64,000 nt of DNA from Pseudorhodobacter wandonensis (GTDB taxonomy: Bacteria > Pseudomonadota > Alphaproteobacteria > Rhodobacterales > Rhodobacteraceae), in assembly GCF_001202035.1 (NCBI RefSeq), contig NZ_LGHT01000031.1, positions 286,220 to 350,219 of the forward strand, given 5' to 3'. Below are positions 18,010 through 28,343 of this stretch, in pieces. The position numbers and the translations under genes are program-made. The first letter of the stretch is position 1. Each line of letters opens with the position of its first letter. The notes under the pieces were generated by a model that worked only from the letters and a program-made list of their open reading frames with translations, was not told the DNA's origin and ran no database searches.

Positions 18010-18779
18010 AACGGCTTGTTGGCAAATCCGCACTTATCACCGGCTCGGCCCGTGGCATCGGGCGCGGGTTTGCCGCAGCCTATATCCGCGAGGGCGCAAC
18101 AGTCGCCATCGCGGATATTAACTTGGCGGCGGCGCAAGCGACTGCGGCGGAATTGGGCGCGGGTGCCTATGCCGTGCAGTTGGACGTGACTGATCAGGCC
18201 AGTATTGACGCAGGCATCGCGGCGGTTGTGGCGCAGGCAGGCAAGCTGGATATCTTGATTAATAATGCGGCGCTGTTTGATGCGGCGGAAACGGTTGATA
18301 TTACCCGTGCCAGCTATGACAGGCTTTATGCCGTAAACGTGGCGGGTACGCTGTTCACCATGCAGGCCGCGGCAAAACAGATGATAAAACAAGGCCATGG
18401 CGGCAAGATTATCAACATGGCGTCCCAAGCAGGGCGTCGCGGGGAACCGCTTGTGTTGGTCTATTGTTCGACCAAGGCGGCCGTCATTTCGATGACCCAA
18501 TCGGCAGGGCTGAACCTGATCAAGCACGGCATCAATGTGAATGCTATCGCGCCCGGTGTGGTGGATGGCGATCATTGGGAGCATGTGGACAGTATGTTCG
18601 CCAAGCTTGAGGGCAAAGAACCCGGCCAGAAAAAGGCCGAAGTGGCCGCAGGTGTGCCAGCGGGCCGCTTTGCCACTCCTGATGACCTGACTGGAATGGC
18701 GGTTTTTCTCGCCTCGTCAGAGTCGAATTATATTCTGTCGCAGACGTACAACGTCGACGGCGGGCAATGGATGAGTTGA
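18006..18779 (+). CDS. smoS: Sorbitol dehydrogenase (SDR; L-iditol 2-dehydrogenase type)
   Basis: A 257-residue classical short-chain dehydrogenase. The nucleotide loop is TGSARGIG (residues 13-20). NNAA is at 86-89. The catalytic residues are Ser140, Tyr153 and Lys157 in the YCSTK motif. It closely follows the wording of Rhodobacter SmoS, which oxidises D-sorbitol to D-fructose, galactitol to tagatose and L-iditol to sorbose with NAD+. Its place between the transporter ATPase and mannitol dehydrogenase supports that role. Confidence 0.9.
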   Translation: MKRLVGKSALITGSARGIGRGFAAAYIREGATVAIADINLAAAQATAAELGAGAYAVQLDVTDQASIDAGIAAVVAQAGKLDILINNAALFDAAETVDITRASYDRLYAVNVAGTLFTMQAAAKQMIKQGHGGKIINMASQAGRRGEPLVLVYCSTKAAVISMTQSAGLNLIKHGINVNAIAPGVVDGDHWEHVDSMFAKLEGKEPGQKKAEVAAGVPAGRFATPDDLTGMAVFLASSESNYILSQTYNVDGGQWMS

Positions 18780-18791
18780 TAGGAAACGCAG

Positions 18792-20258
18792 ATGAAATTG
18801 TCGAACGCCACTTTGGCCAGCCTTCCCGATACGGTTCGGGTTCCCAAATATGATCGCGCTGGCCTGACACCGGGGATCGTGCATATCGGGCTTGGCAATT
18901 TTCACCGTGGGCATCAGGCGTGGTATTTGCACCGCTTGTTTGACCTTGGGCTGAACCATGATTGGGCGATCATCGGGGCAGGGGTGCGGGCCAACGACGC
19001 GGTGATGCGCGACAAGCTGTTGGCGCAAGACTGCCTGACCACGTTGATCGAGCTTGACCCCTCGGGCAAGTCGGTTGAGGTGACAGGCTCAATGATCGAT
19101 TTTGTGGCGATCGAGGAAGGCAATGGCGCGTTGATCCGCCAAATGGCTGACCCGGCGATCCGCATTGTCGCGTTGACGGTGACCGAGGGCGGCTACTACA
19201 TCAACCCGACCGATGGCAGCTTTAACGCGGGCCATGCCGATATTGTGTATGACGCTGGGCATATGGATGCGCCGAAAACTGCCTTTGGCGCGATGATTGC
19301 AGCATTGCGGCTGCGGCGTGATGCTGGCACTGGCCCGTTCACTTGCCAAAGCTGCGACAACCTGCAAGGCAATGGCGCGATTTTGCGCCAAACTTTGGTT
19401 GGCCTTGCGCGTTTGTCTGACCCGGCGCTGGCTGATTGGATTAACGACAACTGCACCTTCCCGAACTCGATGGTCGATTGCATCGTGCCCGCGACCGGCC
19501 CGAATGAGCTGGCGCTTGTGCGGGAATTCGGGATTGAGGACGCTGCCCCTGTGACGCATGAAAACTTTCGCCAATGGGTGATTGAGGATGCGTTCTGCGC
19601 AGGCCGCCCTGATTGGGATAAAGTGGGCGCAACCTTTACGCCCCATGTGCATGACTATGAAACCATGAAAATCCGCATTCTGAACGCGGGGCATCAGGTG
19701 ATTGCCAATGCGGGTGATTTGCTGTCGGTGGTTACGATCGCGGGCTGCATGGAGCATCCGGCCATTCGTGCGCTGTTCAACAAGGTGGAAAAAACCGAGA
19801 TTGCGCCGCATGTGAATCCTGTGCCAGGTATGACGCCCGATGCATATGTCGAGCTGATCGAGCGGCGGTTTTCGAACCCGTCGATCGTTGATACCACGCG
19901 CCGTGTTGCCTTTGATGGCTCGTCCCGCCACCCCGGATTCTTGCTGCCATTGGTGCGCTCGGGTCTGGCGGCAGACGTGCCGGTTGAGGGATTGGCGCTG
20001 GTTGAGGCGATCTGGGCGCGGATGTGCGAAAGCACGCGGGAAGACGGCACTGTGATCGAGCCGAACGACCCCTATTGGGATGCGCTGCAAACGGCGGCCC
20101 GTGCTGCCAAAACGCGCCCACAAGCGTGGCTGGAGCAAAGCCATATCTATGGTGATTTGGCCAATGCGCCCCGCTTTGCCGAGGCATTCGGGCGTGCGTT
20201 GACCAGCATCTGGGAAAAGGGCTGTGCGCCAACGATCATGGATTATTGCGCAAAATAA
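18792..20258 (+). CDS. mtlK: Mannitol 2-dehydrogenase
   Basis: A 488-residue polyol-specific long-chain dehydrogenase. GIVHIGLGNFHRGHQAWYLH is the N-terminal nucleotide-binding and family motif. FPNSMVDCIVPAT and KIRILNAGHQ follow, the latter carrying the catalytic Lys region of this family. It oxidises D-mannitol (and D-arabitol) to fructose (or xylulose) with NAD+. It is the last gene of the operon; its stop lies 5 bp from the stop of the convergent endonuclease gene. The fructokinase (mtlZ) that follows mtlK in Rhodobacter sphaeroides is missing here. Confidence 0.92.
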   Translation: MKLSNATLASLPDTVRVPKYDRAGLTPGIVHIGLGNFHRGHQAWYLHRLFDLGLNHDWAIIGAGVRANDAVMRDKLLAQDCLTTLIELDPSGKSVEVTGSMIDFVAIEEGNGALIRQMADPAIRIVALTVTEGGYYINPTDGSFNAGHADIVYDAGHMDAPKTAFGAMIAALRLRRDAGTGPFTCQSCDNLQGNGAILRQTLVGLARLSDPALADWINDNCTFPNSMVDCIVPATGPNELALVREFGIEDAAPVTHENFRQWVIEDAFCAGRPDWDKVGATFTPHVHDYETMKIRILNAGHQVIANAGDLLSVVTIAGCMEHPAIRALFNKVEKTEIAPHVNPVPGMTPDAYVELIERRFSNPSIVDTTRRVAFDGSSRHPGFLLPLVRSGLAADVPVEGLALVEAIWARMCESTREDGTVIEPNDPYWDALQTAARAAKTRPQAWLEQSHIYGDLANAPRFAEAFGRALTSIWEKGCAPTIMDYCAK

Positions 20259-20263
20259 AGGGC

Positions 20264-21157
20264 TTACAGGGTGTGGCTTATGGCCACGCCCTGTTCGGCT
20301 GCAAGCGTTGCCTCGGCCAGTGTTATCGGGCGGTAAGATATGAATTCGCTGCCTGCGCATTTGGGCAGGCCCAAAGCGGCAATCAAAGGCGCGTCGTATT
20401 GGCCAGAGAGCAGCAAAATGCCCTCGCGCGCCAACAGGTCGCGGGTGCCACGGCCGTTATCGGACCGGATGCGCCGCATGAAATCTTGCTGTTGTGCCAC
20501 GGCCTCGACCACGTCGCGGGTGATGGGCTGGCCTTGGACACTGCGGAACAGCTGCGCCATGCGTTGGTTGCCTGTTGCGCCTGCAAAGATTTTATCAACC
20601 TCATCCGCCGCAATGCCGCGCCAGAAATTCGGCGGGTAGGGGTGGTTTTGCAGCAGCCACAAAATATGCGCAAAACCTTGTGCTGAAATGGTTTTCTTGG
20701 CGTCTTTGTTCTGCCCCGTGGTCAGATAGGCAGGCCGCGCGTTGATCAGGCCCAGATAGCAGCGGGCGCGGGCCTCATCTGCGGCGACCAGTAAGCAGGG
20801 GTGCCCCACAGCCTCGGTCGGGATCATCCAATTATTGCCCATGGTGTTTTTGATATCAACATCCTGACCAAGGATCTGGGTGTCGAGCTTGCCCTTGGGC
20901 AGGCGCAGCAAGGCGCGCAGCTCTATTTCGACCCGCGTGCCGATATAGGTTTTTTCGGTCTTTTCCAGATCATCATAGGATCTGCGGCCGGTTTTGGGCG
21001 TCATGATTACGTCATCGACGCAGCGGCGCAGCATGGCGGGAAAGCTGTTGGCCAAATCGCCGTTTGCCCGTTTTGTGATCTCATCCGCGAGAAGGGACAG
21101 GCGGCTGTGATCAGGGTGGCCCGCGACGACCAGGCTATCTGGAATTGCCTGTTTCAA
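20264..21157 (-). CDS. NaeI-like type II restriction endonuclease
   Basis: A 297-residue protein, near the NaeI length (317). The N-terminal half carries the NaeI active-site layout: Glu77 (or Glu79) in TRVEIEL, Asp92 in GKLDTQI, then Asp101 and Lys103 in GQDVDIKNT. The Asp-Asp-x-Lys spacing of 9 and 2 equals that of NaeI (D86, D95, K97). NWMIPTEAVGHPCLLV follows, as in the family. The C-terminal half would be the second DNA-binding (topoisomerase-like) domain. A C5-cytosine methyltransferase lies 4 bp upstream. NaeI itself cuts GCCGGC and needs two sites; specificity here is inferred only. Confidence 0.78.
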   Translation of the reverse strand: MKQAIPDSLVVAGHPDHSRLSLLADEITKRANGDLANSFPAMLRRCVDDVIMTPKTGRRSYDDLEKTEKTYIGTRVEIELRALLRLPKGKLDTQILGQDVDIKNTMGNNWMIPTEAVGHPCLLVAADEARARCYLGLINARPAYLTTGQNKDAKKTISAQGFAHILWLLQNHPYPPNFWRGIAADEVDKIFAGATGNQRMAQLFRSVQGQPITRDVVEAVAQQQDFMRRIRSDNGRGTRDLLAREGILLLSGQYDAPLIAALGLPKCAGSEFISYRPITLAEATLAAEQGVAISHTL

Positions 21158-21161
21158 GCGC

Positions 21162-22121
21162 CTAGCCGTTTACCGCCCGCAACACCCGTTTGCGCAGGGC
21201 CTTGGCGATTTGTGCCGAAACGGCCTGTGCCACAGGCGGTGGAAAGGCATTGCCGACTTGGCGGTAAGCATTTGTTTTTGCGCCGGTAAAGTGCCAATCA
21301 TCCGGGAAACCCTGAATGCGGGCGACCATCGGGACGGTGAGGCGTGGCATGCCGGTGTGCAGGTGATCGGGTGCCTCGGCTGCCAAGGTGCGGCCTTCGA
21401 CGCCAAGGCTGGCCCAAGCGGCGCGGGCGCGGGTCGGGCCAAGATCGGGGCCGCCGTGCTTTTTGGACCCACCGACGATTGTGGGCGCAATCTCATCAGC
21501 TTTGGCCGCCCAATCTTTGGCGCCGTGCCAACCGCCTGCGGCCATCAGGTCGCGCAGGGTTTCGCCCACGGTGGGCGGGTTATGGGGGTTCGGCTCGGGC
21601 CAGTCAAAAAGATCGGCGCGCTCTTTTTGCATCGCGACGATGACCACACGCGGGCGCAGCTGCGGCACGCCGTAGTCCGACGCGTTCAGCAACCGCCAAT
21701 CGGCACGGTAGCCCAGTTTATCCAGTTGTGACTTTAACCGCTCACGGTAGTCATGAAACACGGCATCGAGAAAGCCACGCACGTTTTCGATCATCACGGC
21801 ACGGGGACGGGCGGCGTCAATGATATCAAGCGCGTCGTTGAACAGATTGCGTTCATCCTTTTCGCCAAGCTGTTTGCCGGCAACCGAAAACGGCGGGCAG
21901 GGCAAGCCACCCGCCAGCAAATCCATGCCAGTGTAGCCCGCCGCGCGGTCTTTGAAAACGCGCACATCGTCTTCAATGACGTTCCATTGCGGGCGGTTGT
22001 GGCGCAGGGTGTTGCAGCAATGCTTATCAATTTCGACCAGCGCCGTATGCGCAAAGCCGGCCTTTTCCAGCCCCAAGGCCTGACCGCCGGCGCCTGCGCA
22101 AAGTTCAACGGATGTCAGCAT
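21162..22121 (-). CDS. DNA (cytosine-5) methyltransferase of the restriction-modification pair
   Basis: A 319-residue C5 methyltransferase. Motif I is SVELCAGAGGQALGLEKAGF (S-adenosylmethionine binding). The catalytic motif IV is GGLPCPPFS, motif VI is IENVRGF, motif VIII is PQLRPRVVIV, and the closing motifs are ARIQGFPDDW and GNAFPPPVA. It should protect the host from the NaeI-like nuclease that begins 4 bp downstream, so both probably recognise the same GC-rich site. The start at 22121 (MLTSVELCAG) puts motif I at the very N-terminus, as usual; the open frame continues upstream without homology. Confidence 0.9.
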   Translation of the reverse strand: MLTSVELCAGAGGQALGLEKAGFAHTALVEIDKHCCNTLRHNRPQWNVIEDDVRVFKDRAAGYTGMDLLAGGLPCPPFSVAGKQLGEKDERNLFNDALDIIDAARPRAVMIENVRGFLDAVFHDYRERLKSQLDKLGYRADWRLLNASDYGVPQLRPRVVIVAMQKERADLFDWPEPNPHNPPTVGETLRDLMAAGGWHGAKDWAAKADEIAPTIVGGSKKHGGPDLGPTRARAAWASLGVEGRTLAAEAPDHLHTGMPRLTVPMVARIQGFPDDWHFTGAKTNAYRQVGNAFPPPVAQAVSAQIAKALRKRVLRAVNG

Positions 22122-22240
22122 CTGGCCTGCTCCTATTTCGGCCTGAAACCTGTGGTGATGGTGCGACCTAGGGCACCGCAGCGGGATCAAGCGTTCTTTT
22201 TTCGTTCTTAGCTGTTTTTGCGTCTTACAGCAAGACCGAT

Positions 22241-22274
22241 GCGGGGCTGGGGAAAGCGTTTACCCAAGCCCCGC
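22241..22274 (-). terminator. Hairpin after tyrS
   Basis: GCGGGGCT (22241-22248) pairs with AGCCCCGC (22267-22274), extended by GGG/CCC. It lies 10 bases after the tyrS stop on the minus strand. No strong U-tract follows, so it may be leaky and allow transcription into the methyltransferase gene. Confidence 0.45.
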
Positions 22275-22283
22275 TGCAGTTGA

Positions 22284-23534
22284 TTAGCCCAGAACGATCA
22301 AAGCGTGACGCTTGCGGCCGGCGGTCAGTTTGATCGGGGCTGCCAAATCGGCAGCGGTGATCATCTGGCCGGCCTCGGTCACGGGTTCATCATTCAGGCG
22401 CGCGCCGCCTTCGGCGATCAGGCGTTTGGCGTCTTTGCCAGATTTCGCAAGGCCGGATTTGACGAACAGGGACGAGACAGAAACGCCATCGGCCAGTTCT
22501 GCCGCTGTAACGGCGAAGGTTGGCAAATCATCACCGGTGCCGCCTTTTTCAAACACTTCGCGGGCGGTTGCCTCGGCTGCGGCTGCGGCTTCGGCCCCGT
22601 GGCACAGGGTTGTCACCTCATTGGCGAGGATAACTTTGGCGGCGTTGATTTCCGAGCCTTGCAGCGCGCCGAGGCGGTCGCATTCGTCAAGCGGCAACTC
22701 GGTATAGAGTTTGAGGAAGCGGCCAACATCGGCATCGGTGGTGTTGCGCCAGAACTGCCAGAATTCATAAGGCGACAGCATGTCAGCGTTCAGCCAGATC
22801 GCGCCCGACTGGCTTTTGCCCATTTTCTTGCCGTCTGACGTGGTCAGCAAGGGCGAGGTAAGGCCAAAGATCTGGTTGTCCAGCACGCGGCGCGTAAGGT
22901 CGATACCGTTGACGATATTGCCCCATTGGTCCGAGCCGCCCATCTGTAGCAGGCAGCCGTAACGGCGGTTTAGTTCAAGGAAGTCATATGCTTGCAAGAT
23001 CATGTAGTTGAATTCAAGGAAAGACAGCGATTGCTCGCGGTCTAGCCGTGACTTTACGCTTTCAAACGAAAGCATGCGGTTGATGGAAAAATGCCGCCCG
23101 ATGTCGCGCAGGAAATCGAGGTAATTCAGGCCGTCCAGCCATTCGGCGTTGTTCAGCATCAACGCATCGTTCGGGCCATCGCCAAACTGGACGTAAGAGG
23201 TGAAAACCTTGCGGATGCCCGCGATATTTTCGTCAATCTGTTCTGGCCCCAGCAGCGGGCGTTCATCGGCGCGGAAAGACGGGTCGCCCACCTTGGTGGT
23301 GCCGCCACCCATCAGGACAATCGGCTTGCCGCCGGATTTTTGCAACCAGCGCAGCATCATGATCTGGATAAGCGACCCCACATGCAGCGATTTGGCTGTG
23401 GCGTCAAAACCGATGTAACCGGGCAAGGTGCCTTTGACCAAAGCTTCGTCCAACGCCTGATAGTCGGTGCAGTCGGCCAAAAAGCCGCGCTCGATCATTA
23501 CGCGCATGAATTCCGATTTTGCATGGTAGGTCAT
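22284..23534 (-). CDS. tyrS: Tyrosyl-tRNA synthetase
   Basis: A 416-residue class I aminoacyl-tRNA synthetase. [16 protein letters not shown] contains the HIGH-type motif (HVGS), [12 protein letters not shown] the tyrosine site, and GKKMGKSQ the KMSKS-type loop. The C-terminal S4-like RNA-binding domain ends with [11 protein letters not shown]. It charges tRNA-Tyr in the cytoplasm. It is divergent from anmK. Confidence 0.95.
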   Translation of the reverse strand: MTYHAKSEFMRVMIERGFLADCTDYQALDEALVKGTLPGYIGFDATAKSLHVGSLIQIMMLRWLQKSGGKPIVLMGGGTTKVGDPSFRADERPLLGPEQIDENIAGIRKVFTSYVQFGDGPNDALMLNNAEWLDGLNYLDFLRDIGRHFSINRMLSFESVKSRLDREQSLSFLEFNYMILQAYDFLELNRRYGCLLQMGGSDQWGNIVNGIDLTRRVLDNQIFGLTSPLLTTSDGKKMGKSQSGAIWLNADMLSPYEFWQFWRNTTDADVGRFLKLYTELPLDECDRLGALQGSEINAAKVILANEVTTLCHGAEAAAAAEATAREVFEKGGTGDDLPTFAVTAAELADGVSVSSLFVKSGLAKSGKDAKRLIAEGGARLNDEPVTEAGQMITAADLAAPIKLTAGRKRHALIVLG

Positions 23535-23606
23535 GGGGCTCTCGTGCTTTATAGATATGTTATGCGCGTATAGCGGGACGGCGGGGTGCCGTCAAAGGGG
23601 GCTTTG

Positions 23607-24701
23607 ATGTTGAAGGCAGGAACAGTTTGGGCACTGGGTGCGATGTCGGGAACCTCGCTTGACGGGGTGGATGCGGCGATGGTTCTGACCGACGGGCACC
23701 GGATTCTGGAATTCGGCAATACCGCCTACCGTGAATATTCAGCTGCGCAGCGGGAATTGATCCGGTCCGGTCTGGGGCTGTGGCCGGGTGATGACGGGGT
23801 AGAGCCGATCGCCGAGGAAATCGAGGCGGCCCACGCTGCGGTGCTGGGAATGTTCGAAGGGGCCGAGATTGTGGGCTTTCACGGGCAGACCCTTGCGCAT
23901 GACCCGGGCGGGCGCGGAACGCATCAGGCCGGGTCCGGCGCGGTATTGGCCGAGGTTTTGGGCCTGCCTGTCGTGTGGGATTTTCGCACCGCCGATGTGC
24001 AGATGGGCGGGCAGGGCGCGCCCTTGGCACCGTTTTTCCATTTCGCCTGTGCCAAGTTTATCGGGGCCGAGGCACCGGTGGCGTTTTTGAACCTTGGCGG
24101 TGTGGGGAATGTGACATGGGTTGATCCGCGCCATCATGCGCCCGAAGAGGCGGGGGCGTGTTTGGCCTTTGACACTGGCCCCGCGAATGCGCCGATCAAT
24201 GATCTGGTCGCCGCGCGCTTGGGTCTAGAGCGTGACGAAGGTGGCGCTTTGGCGGCGGCGGGTGTGCCGGATGAAGCCGTGCTGACGCAGTTTCTGGCGC
24301 ATCCATATTTCTATAAAATGCCGCCCAAGTCGCTGGACCGGAACGATTTTGCCAGTTTAAGCGCGGCAGTAGCCGGGTTGTCGGATGCCGATGCCGCAGC
24401 GACCTTGACAGCAGCGGCCGCGGCGGCCGTGGCCAAAGGGGCCGAGCATTTCCCCGCGCCGGTGTCCAAACTTTTGGTGACAGGGGGCGGGCGGCATAAT
24501 GCGGCGATGATGTCGATGCTGGCCGAGTTGATGCAATGCGAGGTGTTGCCGGTTGAGGCCGTGGGGCTGGATGGCGACATGTTAGAGGCGCAGGCCTTTG
24601 CCTATTTGGCGGTGCGTGTGGCGATGGGTTTGCCGACCTCTTGCCCCGGCACCACAGGGGTGCGGGCGGCAATTGGCGGCGGGCAGATCAGCCAACCTTA
24701 G
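23607..24701 (+). CDS. anmK: Anhydro-N-acetylmuramic acid kinase
   Basis: A 364-residue ASKHA-fold kinase. [14 protein letters not shown] is the N-terminal ATP-phosphate motif, [11 protein letters not shown] the substrate loop, [12 protein letters not shown] the second phosphate motif, and [10 protein letters not shown] the C-terminal adenosine motif. It converts 1,6-anhydro-MurNAc from cell-wall turnover to MurNAc-6-phosphate. The start at 23607 follows AAAGGGGG; a GTG at 23586 is less likely. The divergent neighbour is tyrS, a common arrangement in Rhodobacterales. Confidence 0.93.
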   Translation: MLKAGTVWALGAMSGTSLDGVDAAMVLTDGHRILEFGNTAYREYSAAQRELIRSGLGLWPGDDGVEPIAEEIEAAHAAVLGMFEGAEIVGFHGQTLAHDPGGRGTHQAGSGAVLAEVLGLPVVWDFRTADVQMGGQGAPLAPFFHFACAKFIGAEAPVAFLNLGGVGNVTWVDPRHHAPEEAGACLAFDTGPANAPINDLVAARLGLERDEGGALAAAGVPDEAVLTQFLAHPYFYKMPPKSLDRNDFASLSAAVAGLSDADAAATLTAAAAAAVAKGAEHFPAPVSKLLVTGGGRHNAAMMSMLAELMQCEVLPVEAVGLDGDMLEAQAFAYLAVRVAMGLPTSCPGTTGVRAAIGGGQISQP

Positions 24702-25599
24702 ATTTGCGGCCGCGAAACATGGCGACGCTATACAGTACCAATGCAGCCCAGATCATCGGGAATGCGATCATTCGCGCAAGGCCGAACGGTTCGCCAAAGG
24801 CAAAGACCGCGATAAGGAAAATCATTGTTGGCGCCGTGTATTGCATGATGCCGATGGTCGAAAGCCGTAGCAGTTTTGCCCCATTGGCGTAAAGCATCAA
24901 GGGAATGGCTGTGACAAGGCCACATCCCAGCAACAGCACGGTGTCAGTGGTGTTACCTTGGAAAAAGTGGCTGGTTCCCGTGGTTTGGGCATAAGCGATG
25001 TAGGCAATCGCGAATGGGGTTAGCAGCAATACCTCTAGCGTGAAGCCTTGGTTCGGGCCAATGGGAAGCTGCTTTTTGAAATAGGCGTAAAAGCCCCATG
25101 TCAAAGTGAGGGTGAGTGCGACGAGGGGCAGCCGCCCTGCGCCCACGGTCAGCACGACCACGGCTATCGCGGCCAGCAAGACCGCGTATTTTTGCAGCTT
25201 GCTGAGATTTTCTTTCAGCAAAACGGCACCCAGCAAGATGCTGAACAGAGGGTTGATGTAATAGCCGAGAGCAGCATCAAGGGCGTGGCCTGCGCCGATG
25301 GCCCAAACATAAACGCCCCAGTTAAGCGAGACGAGTGTTGCGGTTATGGCTGCCATGCCCAGCATCGCAGGGGTGCGCAAGGCGCGCTTGAGATCGGCCG
25401 TGCGACCTTGGAGGATGAGAACCGCAGCGGCGATGGGCAAGGACCAGAGCACGCGATGGGCGATCACCTCTTGCGGGGGGATATGGGCCAGTTCTTTCAT
25501 GTAGAGCGGCAGAAAGCCCCAGAAGATATAGGCGGACATGGCGAAGAAGAAGCCTGCAAGGCTGTCTTGGTTTGTCGGGTTTTGTGTGTTCTGGGTCAT
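24688..25599 (-). CDS. rarD: RarD-type EamA family permease
   Basis: A 303-residue protein with about ten membrane helices in two EamA halves. The family wording is clear: [22 protein letters not shown] at the start, [33 protein letters not shown] and LQYTAPTM-like [17 protein letters not shown]. RarD proteins are inner-membrane permeases with unsettled substrates; the chloramphenicol-sensitive name is historical. The start at 25599 ([12 protein letters not shown]) begins just before the first helix. The stop overlaps the end of anmK on the other strand by 14 bp. Confidence 0.85.
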   Translation of the reverse strand: MTQNTQNPTNQDSLAGFFFAMSAYIFWGFLPLYMKELAHIPPQEVIAHRVLWSLPIAAAVLILQGRTADLKRALRTPAMLGMAAITATLVSLNWGVYVWAIGAGHALDAALGYYINPLFSILLGAVLLKENLSKLQKYAVLLAAIAVVVLTVGAGRLPLVALTLTLTWGFYAYFKKQLPIGPNQGFTLEVLLLTPFAIAYIAYAQTTGTSHFFQGNTTDTVLLLGCGLVTAIPLMLYANGAKLLRLSTIGIMQYTAPTMIFLIAVFAFGEPFGLARMIAFPMIWAALVLYSVAMFRGRKSKVG

Positions 25600-25707
25600 G
25601 GCATTGGCGTAGCGCCATGTTGGCGGGTCGGCCAGACCCAAACTTGTGTCGGGTACATTTTGGGGCTTGCCGATGCTTGGGCTGGCGGACAGGGCGGAGC
25701 CTTCGGC

Positions 25708-25732
25708 GAGGATATTTTTAGATAGATGATGG
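25708..25732 (+). repeat. Dispersed intergenic element, copy A
   Basis: The segment carries AGGATATTT then GATAGATGATG, shared almost exactly with 42297-42319 and more loosely with 46240-46262 (minus strand). It lies between the rarD start and the eno terminator. Similar AGGATATTTGGGG...AGATGA elements are common between genes in Rhodobacteraceae. Confidence 0.55.
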
Positions 25733-25734
25733 GG

Positions 25735-25762
25735 CCTTGGCAGACGGGTTTGCCTGCCAAGG
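25735..25762 (-). terminator. Hairpin after enolase
   Basis: CCTTGGCAG (25735-25743) pairs with CTGCCAAGG (25754-25762), 9 bp perfect, just downstream of the eno stop at 25771 on the minus strand. No long U-run follows. Confidence 0.55.
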
Positions 25763-25770
25763 CGATAGGT

Positions 25771-27075
<1,305 letters not shown>

Positions 27076-27132
27076 TTACTCGGCTTTGTCTTTACCTTGG
27101 GGGAGGTGGTTTGGGAAGGGCCGAGTAAGTTG

Positions 27133-27552
27133 TTAGGAACTTGGCTTTTTGATCGGCACGCCGAACAGCTCTAGCCGGTGTCCCTTTAGTTTGTAGCCAA
27201 GGCGGGCGGCGATGCGTTCTTGCAGAGCCTCGATTTCGGGATCCACAAATTCGATGACCTCACCGGAATGCAGGTCGATCAGATGGTCGTGGTGATCGCG
27301 CTCGGCGTCCTCATAGCGGGCGCGGCCATCGCCGAATTCCAGCTTTTCAAGGATTCCGGCCTCTTCGAACAGGTTAACGGTGCGATAGACGGTGGCGATT
27401 GAAATGCGCGGATCAATGGCGGCTGCACGGGCAAAGAGCTCTTCGACATCAGGGTGGTCTTCGGCGGCGCCAATCACGCGGGCGACAACGCGCCGTTGTT
27501 CGGTCATGCGCAGGCCTTTGGCTTCGCAGCGTGCTATGATGTTTTTGTCCAT
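27133..27552 (-). CDS. fur: Fur-family metalloregulator (Fur/Mur)
   Basis: A 139-residue Fur-family protein. The winged helix is at about residues 1-85 (GLRMTEQRRVVARVI; ISIATVYRTVNLFEEAGIL). The dimerisation domain has the metal ligands RARYEDAERDHHDHLIDLHSGEVIEF. The C-terminal CxxC pairs for structural zinc in gamma-proteobacterial Fur are absent, as in alphaproteobacterial Fur/Mur proteins, many of which sense manganese. The start at 27552 matches the family. I cannot decide iron versus manganese from sequence. Confidence 0.9.
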   Translation of the reverse strand: MDKNIIARCEAKGLRMTEQRRVVARVIGAAEDHPDVEELFARAAAIDPRISIATVYRTVNLFEEAGILEKLEFGDGRARYEDAERDHHDHLIDLHSGEVIEFVDPEIEALQERIAARLGYKLKGHRLELFGVPIKKPSS

Positions 27553-28343
27553 GTGACTACGCCCTGATTTTCCTTGCGCATATTTAGGCACAAAAATCTG
27601 AAGGTTCCACCCGTTTGTCTTGGTGTTTGGGCATTCATGCGGAAGGCGGGAGTGGCGTTGGCGCGGGTTTGCGGTGGGCAATGTGCGGCGCGGCCTGATG
27701 CTGGGCGCGGCAATCTGGGGGGCGTTGGTGTGGGAACACGCGCTTTCCAAGTTATTATGTGCGCGCTTCGATTATGCGCGGCGGAACACGCAGAATCGTG
27801 AGGCCAAGACCGAACAAGCCGAAATTGAAAATTTGAGCGATAGTCGCATCAAGGCAACAGTGACAAGTCCAGGTTGAGTGCATCTGTCGTGGGTGATTCT
27901 GGGGTGAATACAAGATATAGTGGCTTGGAGCAGGTTAAGACGGAATATGGGCTAGTGGTGGTAAATGGGCTGAATGCTTGGGGAAAGCGGCAACCGGCGG
28001 TCGCTGCGATTTGTGATTTGAAACGGCGTTAAATTTTTATTCATCAATTTGTCGGTTGGCCCGAGAAAACCTGACAATTTCAAAACCGCCCACAGGCCGC
28101 GAAAAATCTGTGGAGAAAAATGAAAATGCCGTTGAACCAGGCGCTGAAATACGACAGTTTGACGACGTGCCGCTGATTTACACCACATATGGTGGCGCAA
28201 AGAGACAATCTTCAATATCTACGACCGTAGAGCCCATGCCGGCCTATGGCGCGCGCTTTTGAAAAAAAGGCGCGATAGGAAGGCTTGTCTTTGACGGAAA
28301 CATCGGGCGCTGAACGCCCGCAAAAAATCGGAGACGGGGCAGA
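27553..28343. other. 790-bp gap upstream of nrdJ
   Basis: No supported gene is seen. The left part has short open frames without family features, including one of 85 codons (27620-27877) with a single hydrophobic stretch. From about 27900 the DNA is more AT-rich, as expected for a regulatory region. It holds a candidate NrdR box (28180-28195), a 14-base dyad TCTACG-AC-CGTAGA (28218-28231) and a G+C hairpin CGGGCG/CGCCCG shortly before the nrdJ ribosome-binding site. Confidence 0.5.
28180..28195. promoter_or_regulatory. Candidate NrdR box before nrdJ
   Basis: ACACCACATATGGTGG has the symmetric CACCA/TGGTG arms and matches about 12 of 16 positions of the NrdR consensus (acaCwAtATaTwGtgt). A much weaker partner can be placed with its centre 31 bp upstream (28149-28164), the usual NrdR spacing. 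It lies about 150 bp before a ribonucleotide reductase gene. Confidence 0.4.

Noticed and set aside
20264..22121. Depletion of GCCGGC sites as proof of NaeI specificity
   Set aside because: GCCGGC is present in this window (for example within 15161-15168 and near 22317), and no reliable count can be made by eye, so no conclusion was drawn.
27620..27877. 85-codon plus-strand open frame with one hydrophobic stretch upstream of nrdJ
   Set aside because: No family features, no convincing Shine-Dalgarno and unusual composition. It overlaps another equally poor frame.
28020..28343. Cobalamin riboswitch before the B12-dependent reductase
   Set aside because: I looked for the B12-box pattern and the expected long multi-stem leader and saw neither.
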